64,000 nucleotides of DNA, from the NCBI RefSeq assembly GCF_000253295.1, contig NC_015717.1:1054001-1118000 (forward strand), read 5' to 3'. Shown one piece after another: positions 8,509 to 17,212 of this stretch. Each line of letters starts with the position of its first letter. The stretch's first letter is position 1. The stretch comes from Hyphomicrobium sp. MC1. Lineage in GTDB: Bacteria; Pseudomonadota; Alphaproteobacteria; Rhizobiales; Hyphomicrobiaceae. The notes under the pieces were generated by a model. That model was not told where the DNA came from and did no database searches. It saw only the letters and a program-made list of their open reading frames with translations. The translations under genes were made by a program, and so were the position numbers.

Positions 8509-8576
8509 CGTGGGTATCGTTTTGGACGGCGAATACCCATATACTTGCAGTGAAGCAACGACCTACGGAGGCCAGC

Positions 8577-8960
8577 GTGCCCTCGCTTAGAATGATGCCA
8601 AAAGTCATGACCTTGACCGACACCGCTGCGGCGCGCGTTTCTGCTCTGCTCGCGCAGAAGCCGGGTGTCAAGGCGTTGAAGATCGGGATCAAGAAGGGCG
8701 GCTGCGCGGGCATGGAATACACCATGACCTGGGCCGAAGAGATCGGGAAGTTCGACGAAGTCATCGAAGACAAAGGCGCGGTCGTGCTCATCGATCCGGC
8801 AGCGATCATGTATCTGATCGGCACGGAGATGGACTACAAGACCGACAAGCTGTCGTCGCAGTTCGTCTTCAACAATCCGAACCAGAAGAGCGCTTGTGGT
8901 TGCGGCGAGAGCGTCAACCTCGAACCGGCTACGCCGGAAGGGTTTGCGCCGGTCGGCTGA
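8577..8960 (+). CDS. sufA: A-type Fe-S carrier SufA/IscA
   Basis: A 127-residue A-type carrier that receives clusters from the scaffold and passes them to apoproteins. It has the three diagnostic cysteines: Cys43 in KKGGCAGMEY, and Cys107 and Cys109 in SACGCGES. An upstream in-frame ATG at 8550 has no ribosome site, whereas GTG 8577 is preceded by GGAGG at 8567-8571 with five-base spacing, so I chose the GTG. It is the last clear suf gene of the operon, 68 bases after sufT. Confidence 0.93.
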   Translation: MPSLRMMPKVMTLTDTAAARVSALLAQKPGVKALKIGIKKGGCAGMEYTMTWAEEIGKFDEVIEDKGAVVLIDPAAIMYLIGTEMDYKTDKLSSQFVFNNPNQKSACGCGESVNLEPATPEGFAPVG

Positions 8961-8993
8961 CGCAAACCGCGGGCACGGGTTTGGGACCGGGGC

Positions 8994-9407
8994 ATGTCCT
9001 CCGCGAACGATGATCTGCTTCAAATCCTGAAAGATGCTCTGGAACGCGAAGGTTTCGTGCGCGGTGGGCGCATGTTCGGCGGCGTTGGTGTTTATTTTGA
9101 CGGCACGTTCTTCGCCATCATCACCGGCGGCACGATCTATTTGAAGACCTCTGAAGGAATGCGAGCGCGGTTCGAGGCGGAGCGCTCGCAGCCGTTCTCC
9201 TACCAGACCAAAAGCGGAAGGACGCAGCTTACGTCTTATTGGCGGCTGCCGGAGCGCCTGCTCGACGACGTCGATGAATTGAGGGATTGGGCGCGTGCAT
9301 CCATTGATGCCGCGCGTGAGTTCGCTGCTAGCAAACAGCGGAAGCCGACAACCGCAAAGCCCAAAGCAGCGCGAAAGACAAAATCGGCCGCCCGATCATC
9401 CCGTTGA
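8994..9407 (+). CDS. TfoX N-terminal domain protein
   Basis: A 137-residue protein whose first 105 residues fit the TfoX/Sxy N-terminal domain: GRMFGGVGVYFDGTFFAII, the hydrophobic TIYLKTSEGMRARF, and PFSYQTKSGRTQLTSYWRLPE. The tail (about 110-137) is rich in Lys, Ala and Arg, possibly nucleic-acid binding. Only the N-terminal half of gammaproteobacterial TfoX is present, so a competence role should not be assumed. It lies 33 bases after sufA and just before a terminator, so is probably read with the suf operon. Confidence 0.85.
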   Translation: MSSANDDLLQILKDALEREGFVRGGRMFGGVGVYFDGTFFAIITGGTIYLKTSEGMRARFEAERSQPFSYQTKSGRTQLTSYWRLPERLLDDVDELRDWARASIDAAREFAASKQRKPTTAKPKAARKTKSAARSSR

Positions 9408-9412
9408 ACATC

Positions 9413-9442
9413 ATCCTCGGCACAAAGCCGAGGATTGTTTTT
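9413..9442 (+). terminator. Rho-independent terminator after the suf operon
   Basis: Stem ATCCTCGGC (9413-9421), loop ACAAA, stem GCCGAGGAT (9427-9435), then TTGTTTTT. Six bases after the TfoX-gene stop. The stem belongs to the dispersed palindrome family described under repeats. Confidence 0.85.
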
Positions 9443-9465
9443 CTGCTGAGGATTCTGGCCGGTAG

Positions 9466-9488
9466 ATCCTCGGGACGAGGCCGAGGAT
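9466..9488. repeat. Dispersed CCTCGG palindrome, copy 2 at this site
   Basis: ATCCTCGG (9466-9473), seven-base loop, CCGAGGAT (9481-9488). It lies between the convergent TfoX gene and helicase gene, beside the terminator of similar sequence, and is followed by GAC as in the other copies. Confidence 0.7.
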
Positions 9489-9559
9489 GACTGGCGAGGA
9501 AGCAAGCCAGCGGCTGGTCCCCTCGCTCTGTGGCCTCTCAAAGGGAGAGGTAAGATCAA

Positions 9560-11188
<1,629 letters not shown>

Positions 11189-11310
11189 AAGCAGGTATCT
11201 CCATCTGCACAGGATCTGGCTGTCCGGCGCGAGGGGCGTCAGACGGTCTTTAAGAGAGCGCAGGGGGGACGGGTGCCGAAAGGACCTAAGCCGAAATAGG
11301 AGTGCGGATC

Positions 11311-11330
11311 AAAAAAGCATTAAAAAATGC
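11311..11330 (-). terminator. AT-rich hairpin with T tract in the helicase leader
   Basis: On the minus strand GCATT, TTTT, AATGC is followed by TTTTTT (11316 down to 11311). The five-pair stem is weak, so it may be an inefficient terminator or attenuator about 120 bases before the helicase start, or chance. Confidence 0.3.
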
Positions 11331-11448
11331 GCAAATCGATCCCCTGCGCTCCGGCACGATCGCGTGCTCGCATACATCTCGGCAAATCGCAAGGAAAACC
11401 CACTAGTTTTGAGCCTGTAAGCCGCGGGCTTGTGTCACAGGCAGCTCC

Positions 11449-11470
11449 AGGGCCGCTTTTGGGCGGCCCT
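11449..11470 (-). terminator. Inverted repeat downstream of the aquaporin gene
   Basis: AGGGCCGC (11449-11456) and GCGGCCCT (11463-11470) form an eight-pair stem with a TTTTGG loop, 20 bases past the aquaporin stop. There is no T tract on either strand, so termination is a guess; it may instead protect the 3' end of the message. Confidence 0.4.
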
Positions 11471-11490
11471 AGAAACCCTAAACTCCAAGT

Positions 11491-12162
11491 TTAGTCTTCA
11501 AGCAACCAGCGGCCGAACAGTCCACCGATGATGCCGCCGAGAATCGGCGCGACGAAGAACACCCAGACCTGCGACAGCGGCTCGCCCCCGGCATAGATCG
11601 CCGGGCCGAAGCTTCGGGCCGGGTTAACCGAAGTGTTGGAGATCGGGATCGACATGATGTGGATTGCAGTCAGGGCGAGGCCGATAGCGATGGGCGCCAT
11701 CATCGAGGGGTGGTTTGCCCGCGTGACGCCCATGATGACGACAAGGAAAAATGCAGTCAGGACCGTTTCCAAGATGAAAACCTCACCCAGGGTCGCTTTC
11801 AGCATCGAGAGATCACCGTAGCCGTTGGCGGCGAACGTGGGGCTCGTATGGCCGACGAGGGAGAAGATTCCGCAGGCGGCACAAGCGCCGACGAGCTGGG
11901 CGATGATGTAGAGAATGGCGGGACCGAACTCGAAGCGGCCGCCGGCAACCAAGCCTAGAGTGACAGCGGGATTATAGTGCCCACCGGAGACGTGGCCGAT
12001 CGCGAAGGCCGTCACCATGACGGTAATACCGATACAAAACGCGACGCCAAGTATGCCCGCCGCGCCGGACGGTGCTCCAAACGAATAGAACGCCGATCCA
12101 AGTATGGACGACATCAGCATAAATGTGCCGAACGTCTCGGCAGCCAAGGCTCTTATGTTCAT
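11491..12162 (-). CDS. aqpZ: Aquaporin Z-type water channel
   Basis: A 223-residue MIP-family channel with six membrane helices and two pore half-helices. The NPA motifs are at 64-66 (HYNPAVTLG) and 180-182 (SVNPARSFG). The small, polar filter with Arg183 after the second NPA and His168 in TM5 resembles AqpZ water channels rather than glycerol facilitators, which carry an Asp after the second NPA and are longer. The ATG is preceded by a G-rich GGGGGGAAT ribosome site. It is divergent from the desaturase gene and followed by a hairpin. Confidence 0.92.
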   Translation of the reverse strand: MNIRALAAETFGTFMLMSSILGSAFYSFGAPSGAAGILGVAFCIGITVMVTAFAIGHVSGGHYNPAVTLGLVAGGRFEFGPAILYIIAQLVGACAACGIFSLVGHTSPTFAANGYGDLSMLKATLGEVFILETVLTAFFLVVIMGVTRANHPSMMAPIAIGLALTAIHIMSIPISNTSVNPARSFGPAIYAGGEPLSQVWVFFVAPILGGIIGGLFGRWLLED

Positions 12163-12533
12163 AATATTATATTCCCCCCGGGCGCCGTATTCTGAGGTCG
12201 CTCAGAATTCTGCCGCCGTATGTTGGCATAATGAATGCGAATCAGCATTCGGAACAGGGGCATGCGTGCAACATGGTGGGCGTTGCGGCGAGTGCTTTTT
12301 TGCCGTGCCCGTTGAAAAAATCTTAACGAACCTCCACAAGCTCCGAGGAGCTTATTTGTCGTATCAACTAAATTGCCTTTTTAGCGGATATTTAGTGCCG
12401 TAGATTTCGGCGAGGCGGCGCCTGTCACGGTCTGGGTATAGGGGCGGTGTTAAGAGCGCTCTGTTGCGTGGCGTTTCGCGTGTGCAATTTTGAACGCGGG
12501 AACCGTCTCGCGACCTCGCAAGGATGTCGAGCA
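12163..12533. other. Divergent region between aquaporin and desaturase genes
   Basis: 371 bases without a supported gene, with a distinctly AT-rich centre at about 12215-12410. It must hold both divergent promoters. The only structure I can point to is the inverted repeat at 12190-12207. The desaturase frame is open back to 12447, but that part shows no family similarity. Confidence 0.5.
12190..12207. promoter_or_regulatory. Inverted repeat in the aquaporin 5' leader
   Basis: TTCTGAG (12190-12196), loop GTCG, CTCAGAA (12201-12207): seven perfect pairs, 28 bases upstream of the aquaporin ATG. It could be an operator or a leader hairpin near the ribosome site. Confidence 0.35.
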
Positions 12534-13937
12534 ATGACAATCGATGCTGGTTCTGCGGTTGGCGGTGTGACCGCACGCGAAACTCCGGCGGTAATGGCAG
12601 AAGCCCGGCCACGCGGCATTCGTCGTGGCGATGTCATACGCGAATTGAAGAAGCGGGATAATTATACGAATTTCGCACACATCGGGTTTGTCTACCTGGT
12701 GATTGCCACCGCGATTGGCTTGACGATCTGGAGCTATGGCGCCGTCGCGGCTGCCGGCCTCGGCTGGTGGTGGAACATCCCGATGACGCTGCTGTGCATT
12801 GCGACGGTTGGCGCCTCGCAGCATCAATTCGGCGGTGTCATTCACGAGGGCACGCACTTCACGCTCTTCGAAAACAAATTCATGAATGAAGCCGTGTCCG
12901 ATTGGCTTGGCGGCTTTCCGATTTACACATCGACGTTCCAGTATCGGCTGCACCACTTAGCGCATCATCAGTTCATCAATGATCCGCTGCGCGATCCCGA
13001 TTGGGCACAGTTGAATGAGAGCGGCCACGATCTCGATTTTCCGATCACGCACGTCGACATGCTGAAGGAGCTGGCGAAGCAGCTCTGGCTGCCGAACCTC
13101 TTCCGCTACATGATCGTGCGTGCGCGTTACAGCGCGCTCGGGACGGACAATAATCCATATATGGACCGGGAGCGGAAGGGCGAACGGCTGCCGACGCTGG
13201 CCGGTGTCATCTATGCCGTTACGGCGCCGATTGCGGCTATCACACTCATCAAGACGGGCCACGGCCCATGGGCCTTTGCGGCGCTCGGCGTGATGACGGC
13301 GGCTGTCGTCGCGTATTTCTATTTTCTCGATGAAAACAAGCTGCCGCACGCACACGTCGAGACGGTGATTTCGCATCGGGCGACGAATATCAGCCGCATC
13401 ATTTACATGGCGATCGTCTACACGGCTTTGACAGCAGTCGAAGTGGCGGGCTGGGGACCGGCTTGGAGCTATTACGGCCTGCTGTGGATCTTGCCGCTAT
13501 TCACGGCTTTCCCGTTGTTCATGATCATGCGGCAGTGGGTGCAGCACGGGAACGCCGATCGCGGGCGCTATACGAACACGCGCGTGTTCCTGGTCAATCC
13601 GTTCATTCGCTATGCGGTGTTTCCGTTCGGCATGGACTATCACTTGCCGCACCACATCTACGCGTCGGTCCCGCATTACAAGCTCAAGGACCTGCACGAG
13701 CTGTTGCTGGACGATCCGAAGTATCGCGAGAAGGGTATCGTCGTCGAAGGGTATTTCAACTCGCCGCATGGTGAGACCCCGGAGCGCAATCCGACAGTGA
13801 TTGAGGTTCTGGGCGAGAAGTATGCGCCGAAGCCGGATGGCGAAGTTTACGTCGATACGGATACGCTTGAATACGCCAAGGTCAGCAATGCGGCGGCCAT
13901 CCAGCGCGAGAACGAAGCCTCATCGCGCGGGGAGTAA
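12534..13937 (+). CDS. Membrane fatty-acid desaturase family protein
   Basis: A 467-residue integral membrane di-iron enzyme. The three histidine boxes are HEGTH (104-108), HHLAHH (140-145) and HLPHH (370-374), separated by hydrophobic segments forming about four membrane helices. Such enzymes insert double bonds or hydroxyl groups in acyl or related lipids; the substrate here cannot be told from sequence. ATG 12534 (MTIDAGSAVGG) follows AAGGA at good spacing and is preferred to the upstream in-frame ATG at 12447. No ferredoxin or reductase gene is adjacent. The gene is monocistronic and converges on parE. Confidence 0.88.
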   Translation: MTIDAGSAVGGVTARETPAVMAEARPRGIRRGDVIRELKKRDNYTNFAHIGFVYLVIATAIGLTIWSYGAVAAAGLGWWWNIPMTLLCIATVGASQHQFGGVIHEGTHFTLFENKFMNEAVSDWLGGFPIYTSTFQYRLHHLAHHQFINDPLRDPDWAQLNESGHDLDFPITHVDMLKELAKQLWLPNLFRYMIVRARYSALGTDNNPYMDRERKGERLPTLAGVIYAVTAPIAAITLIKTGHGPWAFAALGVMTAAVVAYFYFLDENKLPHAHVETVISHRATNISRIIYMAIVYTALTAVEVAGWGPAWSYYGLLWILPLFTAFPLFMIMRQWVQHGNADRGRYTNTRVFLVNPFIRYAVFPFGMDYHLPHHIYASVPHYKLKDLHELLLDDPKYREKGIVVEGYFNSPHGETPERNPTVIEVLGEKYAPKPDGEVYVDTDTLEYAKVSNAAAIQRENEASSRGE

Positions 13938-13949
13938 TCCGCGAATTTT

Positions 13950-13979
13950 GTCGTCCTCGGGGTTTGTCCCGAGGATGAC
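13950..13979. repeat. Dispersed palindrome copy between desaturase gene and parE
   Basis: GTCGTCCTCGGG (13950-13961), six-base loop, CCCGAGGATGAC (13968-13979), twelve positions with one mismatch. It sits 13 bases after the desaturase stop in a convergent gap and could serve as terminator or 3' stabiliser. Confidence 0.75.
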
Positions 13980-14015
13980 AAATGGAATGCTTTCAGGTTG
14001 AGCCGAGCGAAGGCC

Positions 14016-16055
14016 TTAAATATCCAGATCCTTCGCGAAGGCAGCGTTCTCCTGAATGAAACGGAAGCGCGCTTCAGGCTTCGAACCCATCAGAGCGTTG
14101 ACCACTTCTGACAGGCCGTCGCGCGCGGCTTCATCGATGGCGACACGCAGAAGCGTGCGGCGCTTCTTGTCCATCGTCGTCTCTTTCAGGTCTTTGAAGT
14201 CCATCTCGCCGAGGCCTTTGAAGCGCGTGACCTTCGGTTTCTTGTTCTTGAAATGCGTCGCGAGCAGCTCGTCGCGGTGCGCCTCGTTGCGGGCGTAGGC
14301 AACGTCGCTCTTGTCGGAGATCTTGTAGAGCGGCGGCACCGCCAGGAAGAGGTGGCCGTTTTCGACCAGTTCCGGCATTTCCTGATAGAAGAACGTGATC
14401 AGCAGCGAGGCAATGTGCGCGCCGTCGACGTCGGCGTCGGTCATGACGATCACGCGCTCGTAGCGCAGGTCATCGTCTCGATACTTGGTGCCCGTGCCCA
14501 CGCCGAGCGCCTGGATCAAATCGGCTAGAAGCTGGTTCTGTGACAGTTTCGCCGACGAGGCGTTGGCGACGTTCAGGATCTTGCCGCGCAAAGGCAGCAC
14601 GGCCTGGGTTTCGCGGTCGCGTGCGCTCTTGGCGCTGCCGCCGGCCGAGTCGCCCTCGACGATGAAGATTTCGGTGCCGGCGGCCTGCTGGATCGAACAG
14701 TCGGCAAGTTTGCCGGGAAGACGCAGCTTGCGCGTTGCCGATTGGCGGCCGACCTCTTTTTCGCGGCGACGCTTCAGGCGTTCTTCGGACTGGTCGATCG
14801 TCCATTCGAGCAGTTTCGTTGCCTGCTGTGGAGAGTCTGCCAGCCAGTGATCGAAGGCGTCGCGCACAGCGGTTTCGACGATCTTCGTCGCCTCGACGGT
14901 CGCGAGCTTGTCTTTGGTCTGGCCCTGGAATTCGGGCTCTCGAATGAAGACGGACAGCATCGACGCGGCCGTTCCCATCACGTCTTCGGACGTGATCTGC
15001 TGGGCTTTCTTTACGCCGACGAGTTCGCCATAGGCACGGAGCGCCTTATAGAGCGCCTGGCGCAGGCCGTTTTCGTGCGTGCCGCCTTCTGGCGTCGGGA
15101 TCGTGTTGCAGTAGGACGATGAGAAACCGTCTTCGTCGGAGATCCAGGCGACGGCCCATTCAACGGAACCGTGGCCTTCGTCCTTCTCGACGCGACCTGA
15201 AAAGATTTCCTTGGTGACGCGGGTGCGGCCGTCGATCGATGACGTGAGATAGTCGCTCAAGCCGCCGGGGAAGTGGAAAGTCGCTTCGGCGGGCGTGTCG
15301 TCTTTGATGAGCTCCGGTGCACACTTCCAGCGGATTTCGACGCCGCCGAACAGGTAGGCCTTCGAGCGGGCCATTTTCATCAAGCGCGCAGGCTTGAACG
15401 CAGCGCCTTTGCCGAAGATTTTCTCGTCTGGCTTGAAGCGCGTTTTCGTGCCGCGCCGGTTCATGATGGAGCCGAGCTTTTCGAGCTTGGTCTGCGGCTC
15501 GCCGCGCGAGAACACCATGCGATAAAGCTGTTGGTCGCGTGCGACCTGAACTTCGAGCGTTTCGGACAGCGCATTGACGACCGACACGCCGACGCCGTGC
15601 AGACCGCCCGAGGTGTTATAGGCCTTGGAATCGAATTTGCCGCCCGCGTGCAGAACGGTCATCACGACTTCGAGCGCGCTCTTATTCTTGTACTTGGGAT
15701 GCGGGCCGATCGGAATACCGCGGCCATTGTCGGTGACCGTCAGAAAGCCGTCTGCCGAAAGCTCGACCTCGATCCAGGTGGCGTGGCCCGCAACGGCCTC
15801 GTCCATGGAGTTGTCGATGACCTCGGCGAAAAGGTGATGCATGGCTTTTTCGTCGGTGCCGCCGATGTACATGCCGGGGCGGCGGCGCACGGGTTCGAGG
15901 CCTTCGAGGACCTCGATGTGCTCTTCGCTGTAGGCGCTTTCGACAGGCTTGCGGGCACGCGACGATTTCTCAGTCATTTCGCTTTCGAATTCCGGAAAAA
16001 GGTCAGTTTGCGATCGGCTCATTAGCGGCCCCCAATCGTGCCATGGCATAACCAC
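14016..16055 (-). CDS. parE: DNA topoisomerase IV subunit B
   Basis: The ATPase subunit of topoisomerase IV, which decatenates daughter chromosomes with ParC. Order: GHKL ATPase domain with NSMDEAVAGHA, DNGRGIP and GGLHGVGVSVVNALS; transducer; TOPRIM domain with EIFIVEGDSAGGSAKSARDR and MTDADVDGAHIASLL; and the short C-terminal segment ending in EARFRFIQENA. The 679-residue frame starts at 16055, but the Met at 16022 (MSRSQTDLFPEFE) may be the true start. QALYKALRAYGE and absence of the GyrB-type insert fit ParE. It stands alone, with parC not in the window. Confidence 0.94.
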   Translation of the reverse strand: MVMPWHDWGPLMSRSQTDLFPEFESEMTEKSSRARKPVESAYSEEHIEVLEGLEPVRRRPGMYIGGTDEKAMHHLFAEVIDNSMDEAVAGHATWIEVELSADGFLTVTDNGRGIPIGPHPKYKNKSALEVVMTVLHAGGKFDSKAYNTSGGLHGVGVSVVNALSETLEVQVARDQQLYRMVFSRGEPQTKLEKLGSIMNRRGTKTRFKPDEKIFGKGAAFKPARLMKMARSKAYLFGGVEIRWKCAPELIKDDTPAEATFHFPGGLSDYLTSSIDGRTRVTKEIFSGRVEKDEGHGSVEWAVAWISDEDGFSSSYCNTIPTPEGGTHENGLRQALYKALRAYGELVGVKKAQQITSEDVMGTAASMLSVFIREPEFQGQTKDKLATVEATKIVETAVRDAFDHWLADSPQQATKLLEWTIDQSEERLKRRREKEVGRQSATRKLRLPGKLADCSIQQAAGTEIFIVEGDSAGGSAKSARDRETQAVLPLRGKILNVANASSAKLSQNQLLADLIQALGVGTGTKYRDDDLRYERVIVMTDADVDGAHIASLLITFFYQEMPELVENGHLFLAVPPLYKISDKSDVAYARNEAHRDELLATHFKNKKPKVTRFKGLGEMDFKDLKETTMDKKRRTLLRVAIDEAARDGLSEVVNALMGSKPEARFRFIQENAAFAKDLDI

Positions 16056-16193
16056 GCATTCGGAAAGAAGCGGCGGGGACGCCTGACAGCTGGGCCGCTG
16101 AAGCGAATCTCAGAGAGCTTCTTATAGCCCGAGCCGGGCCGGGGCTACCATGGCGTTTCGGTTCTGTGTCGGTCCGGCAACTCGCGGGCTGGA

Positions 16194-17045
16194 TCAGGCT
16201 GCGACGTTATCGATCAGCCGGGTTTTGCCCAGCCAGCAAGCGGCGAGAACGCGCATCGGCCGCCCACTTGCGGTTGATGCCGGTTCGAGTGTTTCGGCAT
16301 CCCAGACCTCGATATAGTCGATTTTCGTGAAGCCTGCCGCGGTGACTTTGCGTTTGGCATCAGCCACGCCCGCCGGAATGTCGGCACCGTTGGCGACATC
16401 TTTGGCAAGTGCGGAAATTGCTGCGTAAAGAGCCGGCGCGATCTTGCGTTCGGCTTCCGAGAGATAGGCATTGCGCGAAGAAAGCGCCAGTCCGTCGGCG
16501 TCGCGTTTCGTCGGTGAGCCGATCAATTTCAGCGGCATGTTCAGGTCGCGGACCATCTGGCGCAGTACGGCAAGCTGCTGAAAATCCTTTTCGCCGAAAA
16601 CTGCGATGTCGGGCGTCACCTGATTGAAAAGCTTGGCGCACACGGTTGCGACGCCATCGAAATGACCGGGGCGGAATGCGCCTTCCAGGTCCTTGGCGGC
16701 GCTCCCGGCACGCACGCCTGTGGAAAAACCGTTTGGGTACATTTCTTCAACACCGGGTGACCAGACGAGGTCGGCGTCGGCAGCAGCGAGCTTGGCGAGG
16801 TCGCCCGCTTCATCGCGCGGATAACGCGACAGGTCTTCATTGGCGGCGAACTGCGTCGGGTTGACGAAAATAGAGACGACGGCCTTGTCGGCTTTCTTTT
16901 TCGCCAGTTTCACCAGGGAAATATGCCCGGCGTGGAGCGCACCCATCGTCGGTACAAGGCCAACCGTCTGGTCGCGGCCGCGCCATTTGGCGACGGCCTT
17001 TCTGAGGTCGTGGACGGTGCGGACGATCTTGATTTTATCGGACAC
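16194..17045 (-). CDS. panC: Pantothenate synthetase
   Basis: A 283-residue enzyme that joins pantoate and beta-alanine with ATP, the last step to pantothenate for coenzyme A. It has the nucleotidyl-transferase motifs: VPTMGALHAGH (31-41, HxGH type), NPTQF, the GEKDFQQ loop and the KMSKS-like LALSSRNAYL. Length is normal. It is divergent from putA across 167 bases; panB is not adjacent. Confidence 0.95.
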   Translation of the reverse strand: MSDKIKIVRTVHDLRKAVAKWRGRDQTVGLVPTMGALHAGHISLVKLAKKKADKAVVSIFVNPTQFAANEDLSRYPRDEAGDLAKLAAADADLVWSPGVEEMYPNGFSTGVRAGSAAKDLEGAFRPGHFDGVATVCAKLFNQVTPDIAVFGEKDFQQLAVLRQMVRDLNMPLKLIGSPTKRDADGLALSSRNAYLSEAERKIAPALYAAISALAKDVANGADIPAGVADAKRKVTAAGFTKIDYIEVWDAETLEPASTASGRPMRVLAACWLGKTRLIDNVAA

Positions 17046-17212
17046 AGGCGAAGCCCCCGAGCTTAAATTTCGGCCAGAGGTGCCGGGAATAGGGGCGAAC
17101 CGTCAAGGGGACACGGTGGGCGGCGACGGCCGGGGGAGGCGACGGTTTAACGATCTGCTAGTATTCCTTAACGGGCGAATCGCATCGGCCGCCCTATATC
17201 AGCGGGTAGGAC

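Larger units (their letters stand above)
11189..11490 (-). other. Helicase 5' leader and region after the aquaporin gene
   Basis: 302 bases with no supported gene. Reading leftward it holds the hairpin after the aquaporin gene (11449-11470), then an AT-rich element at 11311-11330 and the helicase leader. I recognise no RNA family in it. Confidence 0.5.

Noticed and set aside
8994..9407. TfoX-like gene and dprA as evidence of a competence system
   Set aside because: Only the TfoX N-terminal domain is present, dprA is near universal, and no com genes are seen.
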